DNA of 64,000 nt from Rhodoferax sp. (GTDB lineage Bacteria > Pseudomonadota > Gammaproteobacteria > Burkholderiales > Burkholderiaceae_C), in the NCBI RefSeq assembly GCF_028689295.1, contig NZ_JAQTWL010000004.1:62001-126000 (forward strand), written 5' to 3'. The stretch's first letter is position 1; the number at the start of each line of letters is the position of its first letter. A program made the position numbers and the translations under genes. The notes under the pieces are model-generated. The model made no database searches, was not told the DNA's origin, and worked only from the letters and a program-made list of their open reading frames with translations. Shown in pieces: positions 30,201 to 37,783 of this stretch.

Positions 30201-30431
30201 CGGAATACCAAAATCAAGTACCTGTTTCAGGGCGTCTTCGCGTGCGGCGCTGGGCACATTGGGGTTGAGGCGGCGCATCGCCTCGCGCAGCCGAAAGGTC
30301 AAAATCACTTGGCCGTAATGGGCGCGCTCGGGCTTAGGGCCGTCGTGGGCAATGTCTGGGCCGAAGGCGTGGCTGTAGCCGACGTCCTGCAGCCAGCCTA
30401 GGGTTTCCTGTTCAAGTTGGTCTTCGGTCAT
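27219..30431 (-). CDS. hsdR: Type I restriction enzyme, endonuclease/translocase subunit HsdR
   Basis: Motor and nuclease subunit of a Type I restriction complex, 1070 residues. The N-terminal RecB-like nuclease has Asp140 (RRPD) and E154-x-K156 (IELKN). The SF2 motor follows: Q-like motif GYHQFHAV (about 264), Walker A TQGSGKS (296-302), DEAH box IADEAHRTQYGF (401-412), motif III AFTGTPVSS and motif VI region AIARVNRVFKDKQGG. The C-terminal helical part (about 850-1070) would bind HsdM/HsdS. No stop or frameshift breaks the gene, so it looks functional. It is separated from the rest of the hsd series by 259 bases. Confidence 0.96.
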   Translation of the reverse strand: MTEDQLEQETLGWLQDVGYSHAFGPDIAHDGPKPERAHYGQVILTFRLREAMRRLNPNVPSAAREDALKQVLDFGIPALLSANQHFHRLLVTGVPVQYQKDGQTRGDFVRLVDWASPQQNEWLAVNQFSIKGPHHTRRPDIILFVNGLPLVLIELKNPADQHADVWKAFDQIQTYKEQIPDVFQTNEVLVISDGTEALLGSLSANAERFMAWRTIDGITLAPLGEFNELQTLVRGVLAPPYLLDYLRYFVLFEDDGGLVKKIAGYHQFHAVRLAIDKVVAASRPGGSQKGGVVWHTQGSGKSITMTCFAARVMQEPAMENPTIVVITDRNDLDGQLFGVFSLAQDLLREQPVQVTTRQDLRAKLANRPSGGIVFATIQKFMPGEDEDMFPVLSDRHNIVVIADEAHRTQYGFEAKLKTFKPRAGASAAANSALTTGDGLPSAHKAEFAAPDYPTAHYQAGYAQHLRDALPNATFVAFTGTPVSSTDHDTRAVFGDYIHVYDMQQAKEDGATVAIYYESRLAKLKLKEEDLALLDEEVDELAEDEEESAQSKLKSRWAALEKIVGAEPRVASVAADLVSHFEERNKAQSGKAMVVAMSRDICVHLYNEIVRLSPDWHDTDPEKGAIKIVMTGSASDKALLRPHIYSAQVKKRLEKRFKDPFDALQMVIVRDMWLTGFDAPCVHTLYVDKPMKGHNLMQAIARVNRVFKDKQGGLVVDYIGIGNELKAAMKEYTQSKGRGRPTVDAHEAFSVLLEKLDVLRAMLHGFDYSGFLTGGHKTLAGAANHVLGLKSGDAAKGQRDGKKRFADTALAMSKAFTLCCTLDEARAVREEVAFMQGVKVILTKKELSGKKRSDEQRELAIRRIINSAVVSENVVDIFDAVGLDKPNIGLLDEAFLTQVKNLPEKNLAVELLERLLEGEIKSRFASNVVQDKKFSEMLSSVITRYQNRSIETAQVMEELVEMARKFREAASRGEELGLSDDEVKFYDALATNESAVRELTDETLKKIAHELTEKLRQNLSVDWAQRSSVQAKLRLLVKRILRKYKYPPDLQDAAVDLVLQQAQVMGESWGE

Positions 30432-30690
30432 ATGCGTCCCTGGCGATGTATCTGGCTGCTAATGATGGCTTGGTCAACGGCGGCTATGGTGGGCTAAACT
30501 ACCGATCAAGTGGATTGGGGGTTCCTGGTCGGCGTTATAGCCTCGGTGGGTTCATCGGGGCTTCTCGCTTTTTGTGGTGAATACAACATCTGGCGAAAGT
30601 CAATTTTCATTTTGACTTAGAATTCGTTCAGCTCATCTACCACGTGTAGAAGGAGTATCAGGGGCCCTTACACAGTGATGTGTCGGGGCT
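30432..30690. other. 259-base gap between hsdR and the BECR-like gene
   Basis: No gene is supported here. Two small dyads are visible: AAGTCAA/TTGACTT around an 8-base spacer (30597-30618) and TCTAC/GTAGA enclosing CACGT (30636-30650). On the minus strand TTGACTTT is a possible -35 element for hsdR, but a matching -10 at normal spacing is lacking. hsdR may thus have its own control separate from hsdMS. Confidence 0.4.
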
Positions 30691-31197
30691 TCAGTCTTTT
30701 TGGGTGGCCCAGTACGCATCGCGTTCCTTGGTAAATTTGCGGATTGTGTGGCCTCTAAGGCAGTACGCAGTCTTCAGTAGGTAATACCGTGGGCCATCTT
30801 GTGTATCGCGTTTGGCCAGCACCACAGCGAAGTCGTGAAGTTCAGCCCAGATGACCACATGCGTCTCAGTGCCACGCTTGTTTTCCCACCAGGAAAACTC
30901 GACAGACTCAACATTTTCGATGCACCAGGCCACCCAGCGCACACGGGCGCAGCGTTCCAGATCAGGAATGCGGTCATCCTCATTGCGGTTGTTTTGACTT
31001 GGTGCCTCTGAAATCAGGTGCCAGAAGCCATAACCCTTGTGCCGAGTTTCAGGTCGAAACCGGACTTTGACCACGTGACCGAACAAACGAAGGCTCGCGT
31101 GCGCCACGGTTGCCAAATACTCAGCATAAATGGCATCTTCATAGGCCGACCAGTCTGCGTAATCATTTAAACGCATGAGTGCTGGAGGTTGGCTCAC
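30691..31197 (-). CDS. Putative RNase of the BECR (barnase/EndoU/colicin/RelE-like) fold inside the hsd operon
   Basis: A 168-residue protein with no assigned family name from sequence alone. Conserved-looking positions are F58-W59-H60, R76, R82, R85, R87-W88 and the C-terminal pattern YYLLKTAY (138-145) followed by RKFTKERDAYW. The order FWH ... RCxRVRW ... VVL ... YYLLxTAY ... KE resembles phage-type BECR nucleases, small RNases related to RelE and colicin E5/D. That call is by pattern memory and should be treated as tentative. The start is GTG at 31197 (GGAGA upstream), overlapping the DUF3800 stop (GTGA), so the two are translationally coupled. An ATG at 31176 is an alternative. Confidence 0.55.
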   Translation of the reverse strand: MSQPPALMRLNDYADWSAYEDAIYAEYLATVAHASLRLFGHVVKVRFRPETRHKGYGFWHLISEAPSQNNRNEDDRIPDLERCARVRWVAWCIENVESVEFSWWENKRGTETHVVIWAELHDFAVVLAKRDTQDGPRYYLLKTAYCLRGHTIRKFTKERDAYWATQKD

Positions 31198-31895
31198 GCT
31201 TGCGGTCTCCAGACAAACAAATTGAACTTGTCAGCACGCAGCAATGAACTTTGTTCCAGCCGCAAGCCTGAACGATGGCGCACATGCGCTACCAAAGCCA
31301 GCTTGGCCGGGCTGTCCTGCAAACCCCGGTGCACGTAGGATAAAGTGCCTATCAAGAGGTCAGCCAGTTGCAGCAACAACACATCATGCGATTGAACCAG
31401 CTCAATTGATTCAATCACACTGCGGTCAAAGTCGTAGTTTGCATTGCACAACACATCATGCAGCTTTTTGACCTTGGCTTGGCCCTGGGTGTCTTTGATG
31501 TCCAGAAAGATACGGTAATGTTTGGCTGGATCAATCAGACGGTTAAGCAGCGTGTACCACTGCTTGTAATAGAACTCGTCGTGATTTTGCTGAAAGCGCC
31601 CATGGTCCAGGGCCTGCTTGTCGGGCACCACCAAGCCACGAAAATGCAGCAGTGGCTCATCAAAAAACAGGTCCAGCAGCGCCTGGTAGAAGGGTAATTT
31701 GCCGGGCGAAACCTTGACCCATTTGATTTCAAAGTTAGCGGGCAGGTTGAAAGCCGCCTTCAAGGCCTTGATCTTCCCCGCTAACTCACGACGATGGTCT
31801 GCCGGACACCACAAGGCACCCAGCACCATTGACCGCATATGGTCGTTTTCCAGATGGCAGGACTCGTCGCAGTAGATATGGATATGTTCGGTCAT
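31194..31895 (-). CDS. DUF3800 domain protein (RNase H-like fold, putative nuclease)
   Basis: A 233-residue protein with the DUF3800 signature: N-terminal YCDES (Asp10, Glu11), E56 in FEIKW, an Asp in IFLDIKD (about 132) and Asp179 in LLLQLADLLIG. These acidic positions fit the metal site of an RNase H-like fold; no activity has been shown for most members. DUF3800 genes are common in phage and defence loci. Its ATG overlaps the hsdS stop (ATGA) and its own stop overlaps the GTG of the next gene, so it is part of the hsd transcript. It may be a DNA- or RNA-acting partner of the coupled BECR-like protein. Confidence 0.78.
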   Translation of the reverse strand: MTEHIHIYCDESCHLENDHMRSMVLGALWCPADHRRELAGKIKALKAAFNLPANFEIKWVKVSPGKLPFYQALLDLFFDEPLLHFRGLVVPDKQALDHGRFQQNHDEFYYKQWYTLLNRLIDPAKHYRIFLDIKDTQGQAKVKKLHDVLCNANYDFDRSVIESIELVQSHDVLLLQLADLLIGTLSYVHRGLQDSPAKLALVAHVRHRSGLRLEQSSLLRADKFNLFVWRPQA

Positions 31896-33193
31896 GGTAG
31901 CGCTTCATCCAGTTTGTCCACGGATTCCGGCAGGCGCAACTGACCCGAAATCAGGCGGGGGAGCAGGGTGTCGCGAAGGGTGGCTAGGGTTTGAGCTTGC
32001 AGGCTGTGCTCAATCAGCATTTCAATAATAGGCCCAAGTACCAAAGTTGCTGCGTCGAGAACTGCGGCTGTCGGAATGCATACCTTTGCAGCCGTCAAAT
32101 GCCCACGCTGGATATGCCCCATCGTGGTAGCTTTACTAGCTGCGGTTTGACGAAAGTCTGCCAAGTGGTGGCGCGTCCAAAAGAAGTAAAACCATTTTGG
32201 AAAAGTCTCCGACGTGACCTTGAACAAGTGCTGATTCAACGCGCCTTCACCGCCGCACCAAATCTCCACCTCAAGGCTGCCAGACCAAGAAAACAGCACA
32301 TCACCGTTTTTCACAATGTATTCGGGCTTGATGCTTCGTGATGCTTGATCCGCACCGACTGAGTCGCCTTTACGCAGCTGCGCGATCTTGATAACGGGTA
32401 AATCGTCGTCCCCAGTGGGCGGGAACTTTTGGAGCGCAAGGCCGTTTAAGAAAGCTGCGATTGTGTCCAGGGACTGCACCAGCCACCCCTTCGGCACCAA
32501 GCCCAGCTCCGATTCCTCGAGGCTGTCGGGAAACAGCGCCGCAGTGGCCTCATCCATGCCTTCGGGGGCGCGGCCTTCTTGCTTGGCGCGCACCGGGTCG
32601 AAGTCGACAAACCACGACTTGAACAGCGCCTGGGCAATGGCTTCCAGCGTGGCATTGGTTTCGCGCAGGAGGGTGATGCGGTCGTCGATTGCCGCCAGCA
32701 CTCCAGCGATTTCCCTCTGCTCCGGCAAAGGCGGCACAGGCAATTCAAATAGTGGAATGTCTCTGCATCGCAGACTGTCAAAAACAGCACCAACATTGAT
32801 GTATTTGCCGACCTCGCCCCACCACTCAGAGCCCCTGACCAGCCAGCGTAGGTACTGAGGCAGAACCTTCTTGCCGTCTGCGCGCAAGACAACCAGGTTT
32901 TGCCCAATCGCGCACTTCAGTCCTGAAGGCACATGGGCACCTTCACCTGAGTTACAGCGACGAACAACAATCACATCATCTGTTTGCGGCGACAGCTTTT
33001 TCGTCCACTCAATGAAGTCATTTTCAGAAATGCGGCGCACGCCATCCAGGGCTATGTGCCCGTCCCGTAGTTGCGGAATCGCGATGTAGGGGAAGCCATC
33101 AACAGCCGCTGCTGGGGTTCGGTGATCGCAGTCGATCAGTGAAACACCCGCAGCCTTCAGGGTGAGGCGGCCCCACCCAGCCTCAGAATTCAT
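31892..33193 (-). CDS. hsdS: Type I restriction-modification specificity subunit HsdS
   Basis: Reads the bipartite DNA target for both methylation and restriction. The 433-residue protein has two target-recognition domains (about 1-150 and 225-385), each followed by a conserved helical spacer: [18 protein letters not shown]... and, at the C-terminal end, [18 protein letters not shown]. The central spacer includes [19 protein letters not shown], typical of this HsdS group. The target sequence cannot be predicted. The first 11 bases overlap hsdM and the stop overlaps DUF3800, so all three are one transcript. Confidence 0.93.
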   Translation of the reverse strand: MNSEAGWGRLTLKAAGVSLIDCDHRTPAAAVDGFPYIAIPQLRDGHIALDGVRRISENDFIEWTKKLSPQTDDVIVVRRCNSGEGAHVPSGLKCAIGQNLVVLRADGKKVLPQYLRWLVRGSEWWGEVGKYINVGAVFDSLRCRDIPLFELPVPPLPEQREIAGVLAAIDDRITLLRETNATLEAIAQALFKSWFVDFDPVRAKQEGRAPEGMDEATAALFPDSLEESELGLVPKGWLVQSLDTIAAFLNGLALQKFPPTGDDDLPVIKIAQLRKGDSVGADQASRSIKPEYIVKNGDVLFSWSGSLEVEIWCGGEGALNQHLFKVTSETFPKWFYFFWTRHHLADFRQTAASKATTMGHIQRGHLTAAKVCIPTAAVLDAATLVLGPIIEMLIEHSLQAQTLATLRDTLLPRLISGQLRLPESVDKLDEALP

Positions 33194-34742
33194 ACCCCAG
33201 CCCCCCCAACTTCAGTCGAATCAACTGATCCAACTCCGCGCCCTTTGCCATCTGCTCGCCCAATTTCTCGGTAAGCTGCTGCATCTTGGTGGCGAAGTCT
33301 TCGTCGTTGTCTTCCACCTCTTCGGCGCCCACGTAGCGACCCGGCGTCAGCACATGCCCGTGCTGGGCAATCTCGGCCAGTTTGACACTGCGGCAGAAGC
33401 CGGGGATGTCCTGGTACTGACCGGCACCGGCATCGGCTTCACCACGCCAGGCCGCCACAGTGCCTGCAATGCGCTCAATCACCTCGTCGGTCAGCTCTGA
33501 CTGCACCCGGCTGATCATGGTGGCTTGTTTGCGGGCGTCGATGAAAAGCACTTCGCCCTTGCGGTGGGTTTTCTGCTTAACCAGAAACCACAGGCAGGCC
33601 GGGATCTGGGTGTTGAAGAACAACTGGCCCGGCAGCGCCACCATCACCTCCACCACGTCGGCCTCAACCATGGCCGCACGGATGCTGCCCTCGTTGTTCT
33701 GGCTTGAACTCATGGAGCCGTTGGCCAGCACGATGCCAGCGCGCCCGGTGGGTTTGAGGTGGTGCAGCATGTGCTGCAACCAGGCATAGTTGGCATTGCC
33801 TTGCGGCGGGTCGCCATAGACCCAGCGCGGGTCACCCGTCAGGCTGCCGTGCCACCAGTCGCTGATGTTGAACGGCGGGTTGGCCAGGATGAAGTCGGCG
33901 CGCAGGTCGGGGTGTTGGTCACGCGTGAAGGTGTCGCCCGGTTCGCGGCCCAGGTTGAAGTCAATGCCGCGAATGGCCAGGTTCATGGCCGCCAGGCGCC
34001 AGGTGGTGGGGTTGGCCTCTTGGCCATAGATGGACACGTCGCCAATCTTGCCGCCGTGGGCCTCGATGAATTTCTCAGACTGCACAAACATGCCGCCCGA
34101 CCCGCAACAGGGGTCGTACACCTGGCCGCTGTGCGGACTCAGGATGGCGACCAGGGTTTTGACGATGCTGGCCGGGGTGTAAAACTGCCCGCCGCGCTTG
34201 CCTTCGGCGCTGGCAAACATGCCCAGAAAGTATTCGTAGACCTGGCCCAGCACATCACGCGCGGTTGAGGGGTTATCACCAAAGCCGATGGTCGAGATCA
34301 GGTCGACCAGTTCCCCCAGCTTGCCATCGGGCAACTGGGCACGGGCGTAGCGTTTGTCCAGAATGCCCTTGAGCTTGGGGTTTTCCAGCTCGATCTGGGT
34401 CAGGGCTTCGTCAATGCGCTTGCCGATGTCGGGCTGTTTGGCGGCAGAGCGCAGGGCCTCCCAGCGCGCCGGTTCGGGCACCCAGAAGGCGTTGACCTCT
34501 TTGTAATAGTCGCGGTCTTCCAGCTCGGCCTCGATGTCGCCGGGCTGGGCATCGTGGTAAAAATACTCATCAACCGGATTGGTCAGGCGCGTGACCAGCT
34601 CGGCACGCCGCGCGGCAAAGGTGTCGGAGATGTATTTGACGAAGATGAGGCCGAGCACCAGGTGCTTGTATTCGGCGGCGTCCATGTTGGCGCGCAGCTT
34701 GTCTGCGGTGGCCCAGAGGGTCTTTTTGATGTCGTCGAGCAT
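33183..34742 (-). CDS. hsdM: Type I restriction-modification DNA methyltransferase subunit HsdM
   Basis: Adenine-N6 methyltransferase subunit of 519 residues. It starts [20 protein letters not shown] (HsdM N-terminal helical domain) and carries the AdoMet motif DPCCGSGG (210-217) and the catalytic ANPPF (287-291). It is intact. The ATG at 34742 starts the conserved helix; an in-frame ATG at 34850 would add 36 non-conserved residues. A TATAGT element at 34788-34793 could be part of a promoter in the 114-base gap after fic, but no good -35 is seen. It overlaps hsdS by 11 bases. Confidence 0.95.
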   Translation of the reverse strand: MLDDIKKTLWATADKLRANMDAAEYKHLVLGLIFVKYISDTFAARRAELVTRLTNPVDEYFYHDAQPGDIEAELEDRDYYKEVNAFWVPEPARWEALRSAAKQPDIGKRIDEALTQIELENPKLKGILDKRYARAQLPDGKLGELVDLISTIGFGDNPSTARDVLGQVYEYFLGMFASAEGKRGGQFYTPASIVKTLVAILSPHSGQVYDPCCGSGGMFVQSEKFIEAHGGKIGDVSIYGQEANPTTWRLAAMNLAIRGIDFNLGREPGDTFTRDQHPDLRADFILANPPFNISDWWHGSLTGDPRWVYGDPPQGNANYAWLQHMLHHLKPTGRAGIVLANGSMSSSQNNEGSIRAAMVEADVVEVMVALPGQLFFNTQIPACLWFLVKQKTHRKGEVLFIDARKQATMISRVQSELTDEVIERIAGTVAAWRGEADAGAGQYQDIPGFCRSVKLAEIAQHGHVLTPGRYVGAEEVEDNDEDFATKMQQLTEKLGEQMAKGAELDQLIRLKLGGLGYEF

Positions 34743-34856
34743 GTCGTTGCGTCTTCCCTTGAGCTTGGTTGTTTTGCTTATGGTTGGACTATAGCGAGTC
34801 TGGTGGCCGGAACGGGGGATGCGAGCTGCGATCCATGGCAGCGCCGCCACCTTTGC

Positions 34857-36002
34857 TTAACCTGTCAACAGCGCGATGTACGGTTGATAACTGTAGCTGC
34901 GGTTCTTCTTCTGTCCGGTCAACTCGGCCACGATACCCAAGTCCTCCAGCATCTTCACCGCTGCAGTGGCGGTGGGGAAGCTGGTGCCCAGCTTCTGGCG
35001 CACCTGCTCGATGGTGAAGCGCGGCATCATGGGCAGCAACTCGAACAAGCGGTAGCTCGCTGGCCCTGCTTTGGGGGACGCCAGCAAACGCCGGCGGTCC
35101 GCCGCCAACAGGCTGGCAATGACCACAATGTTGCGCTCGGCATCCAACGCCGCCTTGGCCACGCCTTCCAGGAAAAACGCCACCCAGCCTTCCCAATCCC
35201 CATCGGTGCGCACACTTGACAGGCGGCGGTAATACTCGGCCTGGTGTTGTTTCAGGTAGCCACTGAGGTACATCAAGGGCTCGGGCAACAGGCCCCAATG
35301 CTCCAGCAGCGCAGCAATCAGCAGTCGACCAATGCGGCCATTACCATCCAGAAACGGGTGAATGGTTTCAAATTGCAGGTGCGCCAGCGCTGTCTTCACC
35401 AGTGGCGGCAGGGCTTGCGAGGCATCGTGAATAAACCGCTCCAGGTCGGCCAGCAAAGCAGGCACCCGCTCGGGCGGCGGCGGCACAAACACCGCATTGC
35501 CGGGCCGGGTGCCGCCAATCCAGTTTTGCGAGCGACGCAACTCACCTGGCTGTTTTCCGGAACCGCGTGCGCCATCGAGCAACAAGCGGTGGGCGTCGCT
35601 GAGCAGGCGCACGCTCAGTGGTAGGCCGCCCGGGTCGCGCAAGTTGTCATGCACCAGCCGGAATGCGCGCAGGTAGTTTGTGACCTCTTCGACATCGTCG
35701 ATGTTGCTCACCGTGAAGCCGGCTTCCTCATCAAACAAGTCGGCCAGTGTGGCCTGGGTGCCCTCGATCTGCGAGGTCAGCAAGGCCTCTTTGCGAATGG
35801 CACTGTAGAGCAACCAGTCCACCGACGGCACCAGCCCGGACACCCCCGACAGGTGTGCCAGCGCCAATTCGGCCACACGATTGGCCTCCATGTAGCATTC
35901 AGGCGCCAGCGTTGGCTTGGCTGGTGGAAGCGGATGTGGCACAAAAGCCTGGACGGATTCGCCCAGAGTGGTGGAGATGGCGTAAGTGCCTGTGCTGCGC
36001 AT
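34857..36002 (-). CDS. Fic-family AMP-transferase with N-terminal inhibitory helix and winged helix
   Basis: Fic enzymes transfer AMP (or related groups) to target proteins. The 381-residue protein has a Fic_N-type region, the inhibitory motif TSQIEG (76-81, matching S/T-x3-E-G/N), the active site HPFLDGNGRIGR (215-226, catalytic His215) and a C-terminal winged-helix domain (about 315-375). Because Glu80 can block ATP binding, it should be self-inhibited (class II). It precedes hsdM on the same strand. A cluster of AT-rich inverted repeats lies just upstream of its start (36018-36059), fitting self-regulation by its winged helix. Fic genes are often found next to Type I systems; what it modifies here is unknown. 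Confidence 0.9.
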   Translation of the reverse strand: MRSTGTYAISTTLGESVQAFVPHPLPPAKPTLAPECYMEANRVAELALAHLSGVSGLVPSVDWLLYSAIRKEALLTSQIEGTQATLADLFDEEAGFTVSNIDDVEEVTNYLRAFRLVHDNLRDPGGLPLSVRLLSDAHRLLLDGARGSGKQPGELRRSQNWIGGTRPGNAVFVPPPPERVPALLADLERFIHDASQALPPLVKTALAHLQFETIHPFLDGNGRIGRLLIAALLEHWGLLPEPLMYLSGYLKQHQAEYYRRLSSVRTDGDWEGWVAFFLEGVAKAALDAERNIVVIASLLAADRRRLLASPKAGPASYRLFELLPMMPRFTIEQVRQKLGTSFPTATAAVKMLEDLGIVAELTGQKKNRSYSYQPYIALLTG

Positions 36003-36017
36003 GGTGTGAAAGAAATT

Positions 36018-36059
36018 TTTAATAAAAGCAGATGTTATTAAAGCAATCTTTAATTAAAA
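36018..36059. promoter_or_regulatory. AT-rich inverted repeats before fic (candidate operator)
   Basis: TTTAATAA (36018-36025) is inverted as TTATTAAA (36035-36042), followed by the perfect palindrome TTTAATTAAA (36050-36059). The first dyad is 16-40 bases before the fic ATG and also within the gap to the divergent 418-aa gene. Confidence 0.5.
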
Positions 36060-36242
36060 AGGCAAGTATCAATGAAAGCTTGCCAAGCGCTGCAGACCTT
36101 GACGGCTGTCCTCTCACCGCCGCAGCCGCTCTCTTGGACCCAGCAAAATGGGTGGGGGCTCAAAATCGAGCAACTGACGATTTTTCTGCCGGCCCGCCGC
36201 AAATCATCGGCGCAATCAACACTGCATAAAAGGAGCCACTCG

Positions 36243-37499
36243 ATGAAACGCTCAGAGCTATACGCCTTGGTGTGGGAAAAGCCTGTCATCAGACTTGCTA
36301 AAGAGCTAGGGGTTTCGGATGTGGGGCTCGCGAAGGCATGTCGGCGACACGACATTCCAATACCGCCCCGGGGTCACTGGACCAAACTTCAATTCGGAAA
36401 ATCATCCCCGAAAACCGCATTGCCTCCGCAAGACCAAGACAACGAGGTACAGCTGACAATACCGACGCCACGGGAAATCGCCAGCAAAGAAAAACGTCGC
36501 TCATTTGTGAAAGCGGTCGAACACGTCGCCGAACAGCTCACACTCCCTCGATTTGAAATTTCGGCAGAACTGCTCAAGCTGCACCCGCTGGTAAAGGCCA
36601 CCAATACCTACCTCCAGCGACTCCCGAAAGTCATCAAGAAATACCAAAGGACCAACTGGCTTGAAAGGGGAGATGACTTTGAATCGCCCCCCTATGAACA
36701 GCATGGGCGCTATTCCTTCAAAGTTCCCGGCGGCCTCATAGTGACCGCCTCTCTGGAAAAAATGGAGTGGGTATTGCGCTTCTATAACAGCCTCTTTGAT
36801 GCGCTTGCTCAGTTTGGTGCGCGCGCCACACGCGCCGATGTCGATCAAGCACGTGGAGGCCCTAAGGAAGCACGAGTGTGCATTGAACTTGCTGGAGAAA
36901 GTCTGGCGATTACCTTGAGCGAGGGATACCGCAAACATGAGCTCGATGCTGAGGAATTCCGGCTCGCGAAACTGGAGGGAAGCTGGGCGCAGTCCTGGAG
37001 CTACGTTCCCTCAGGAAAATTCACGTTGCATGTCAGGGGCTCCGAATATTCAGTGTTCAAGGAGTGGCGTGGCACCACAGCACAACTTGAGTCACAGTTC
37101 CAAATTATCACCGCCACAATATTGACTCTGCTCCGCGGCCAATCTGCAGTGCGTGAGGAAAGAATTCGCGAGGAAGAGATTCGCCGAGCTGCGGCACAAC
37201 GAGCTGAAGAAGTCCGACAAATTGATGTGGCCAAAGCCGAGCAACTCAAAAAGGCGTTTGGCATCGCAGTGGAATATGACCGTGTTGTACAGCTGAACAA
37301 GTTTCTTGCAACACTGGAGACGGAGCTTTCCAGTTTTGAGGAGCCATACCAGGAACGAACAAAGGTGTGGGTCGCCGTCGTCAGAGAGGAACTGACTAAG
37401 CACAACCCCTACCTGAGCGCATTGAGTTCATGCCTTTCGCCGGAGTATTCATGGAGCAAGTGGCCGCCACTTTGGTGGCCGAATACTAAAAGCGCATAA
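36243..37499 (+). CDS. Unknown 418-aa protein with N-terminal HTH and C-terminal coiled coil
   Basis: I do not recognise a named family. The N-terminus (SELYALVWEKPVIRLAKELG, then VSDVGLAKACRRHDIPIPPR) reads as a homeodomain-like HTH, so DNA binding is likely. A middle part (about 130-320) looks mixed alpha/beta with aromatic strands such as RYSFKVPGGLIVTASL. The region around 315-360 is a charged coiled coil (REERIREEEIRRAAAQRAEE). AGGAG at 36231-36235, 7 bases before the ATG, decides the start; an upstream in-frame ATG at 36072 is weaker. It is divergent from fic across a 240-base gap with inverted repeats. Base use is AT-richer than in the housekeeping genes, which hints at transfer together with the hsd genes. 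Confidence 0.6.
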   Translation: MKRSELYALVWEKPVIRLAKELGVSDVGLAKACRRHDIPIPPRGHWTKLQFGKSSPKTALPPQDQDNEVQLTIPTPREIASKEKRRSFVKAVEHVAEQLTLPRFEISAELLKLHPLVKATNTYLQRLPKVIKKYQRTNWLERGDDFESPPYEQHGRYSFKVPGGLIVTASLEKMEWVLRFYNSLFDALAQFGARATRADVDQARGGPKEARVCIELAGESLAITLSEGYRKHELDAEEFRLAKLEGSWAQSWSYVPSGKFTLHVRGSEYSVFKEWRGTTAQLESQFQIITATILTLLRGQSAVREERIREEEIRRAAAQRAEEVRQIDVAKAEQLKKAFGIAVEYDRVVQLNKFLATLETELSSFEEPYQERTKVWVAVVREELTKHNPYLSALSSCLSPEYSWSKWPPLWWPNTKSA

Positions 37500-37633
37500 G
37501 TCCTGTGGAAAGCTCGGTGGCGCACAGTGCCAGTTCCCGCCCCGCCCCAGATCTAGCGGATGAAACAGGACAAGGACTTTGGCAGGGCAATAAGCCCAAA
37601 ACTAGTTGGTGAGGGAATTGACGGGCAGAAATG

Positions 37634-37659
37634 AAAAACGCGCCATGAGGCGCGTTTTT
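37634..37659 (-). terminator. Terminator after tRNA-Ser
   Basis: AAAAACGCGCC, loop, GGCGCGTTTTT is an 11-bp perfect stem with T runs on both sides. It lies 10 bases beyond the tRNA 3' end on the minus strand and may also stop transcripts from the plus-strand 418-aa gene. Confidence 0.9.
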
Positions 37660-37668
37660 ACTGGGTAC

Positions 37669-37756
37669 TGGCGGAGAGAGTGGGATTCGAACCCACGGTA
37701 CCTTGCGGTACGCCTGATTTCGAGTCAGGTACATTCGGCCACTCTGCCATCTCTCC
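37669..37756 (-). tRNA. serU: tRNA-Ser (anticodon CGA)
   Basis: The minus strand starts GGAGAGATGGCAGAG, with the acceptor arm GGAGAGA pairing TCTCTCC, and ends GCCA with the CCA encoded. The anticodon loop reads CTCGAAA (anticodon CGA), the T arm GTGGGTTCGAATCCCAC, and a long variable arm marks a serine tRNA. Total 88 bases. The symbol serU is by function (Ser CGA) and less certain than the call. Confidence 0.95.
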
Positions 37757-37783
37757 GCGAAGCCGAGAATTGTACAGTGACGG

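Noticed and set aside
30446..30583. A 45-codon Gly-rich open frame on the plus strand in the gap before hsdR
   Set aside because: No ribosome site, no family pattern, and divergent within a control region; most likely chance.
30590..30620. Promoter for hsdR based on TTGACTTT
   Set aside because: No -10 hexamer at 16-18 bases; only noted as weak in the gap entry.
37669..37756. tRNA-Ser as an integration site for the restriction island
   Set aside because: The tRNA 3' end faces the island, but no integrase gene and no second copy of the tRNA end could be found near 27100-27220 or inside; the idea stays unsupported.
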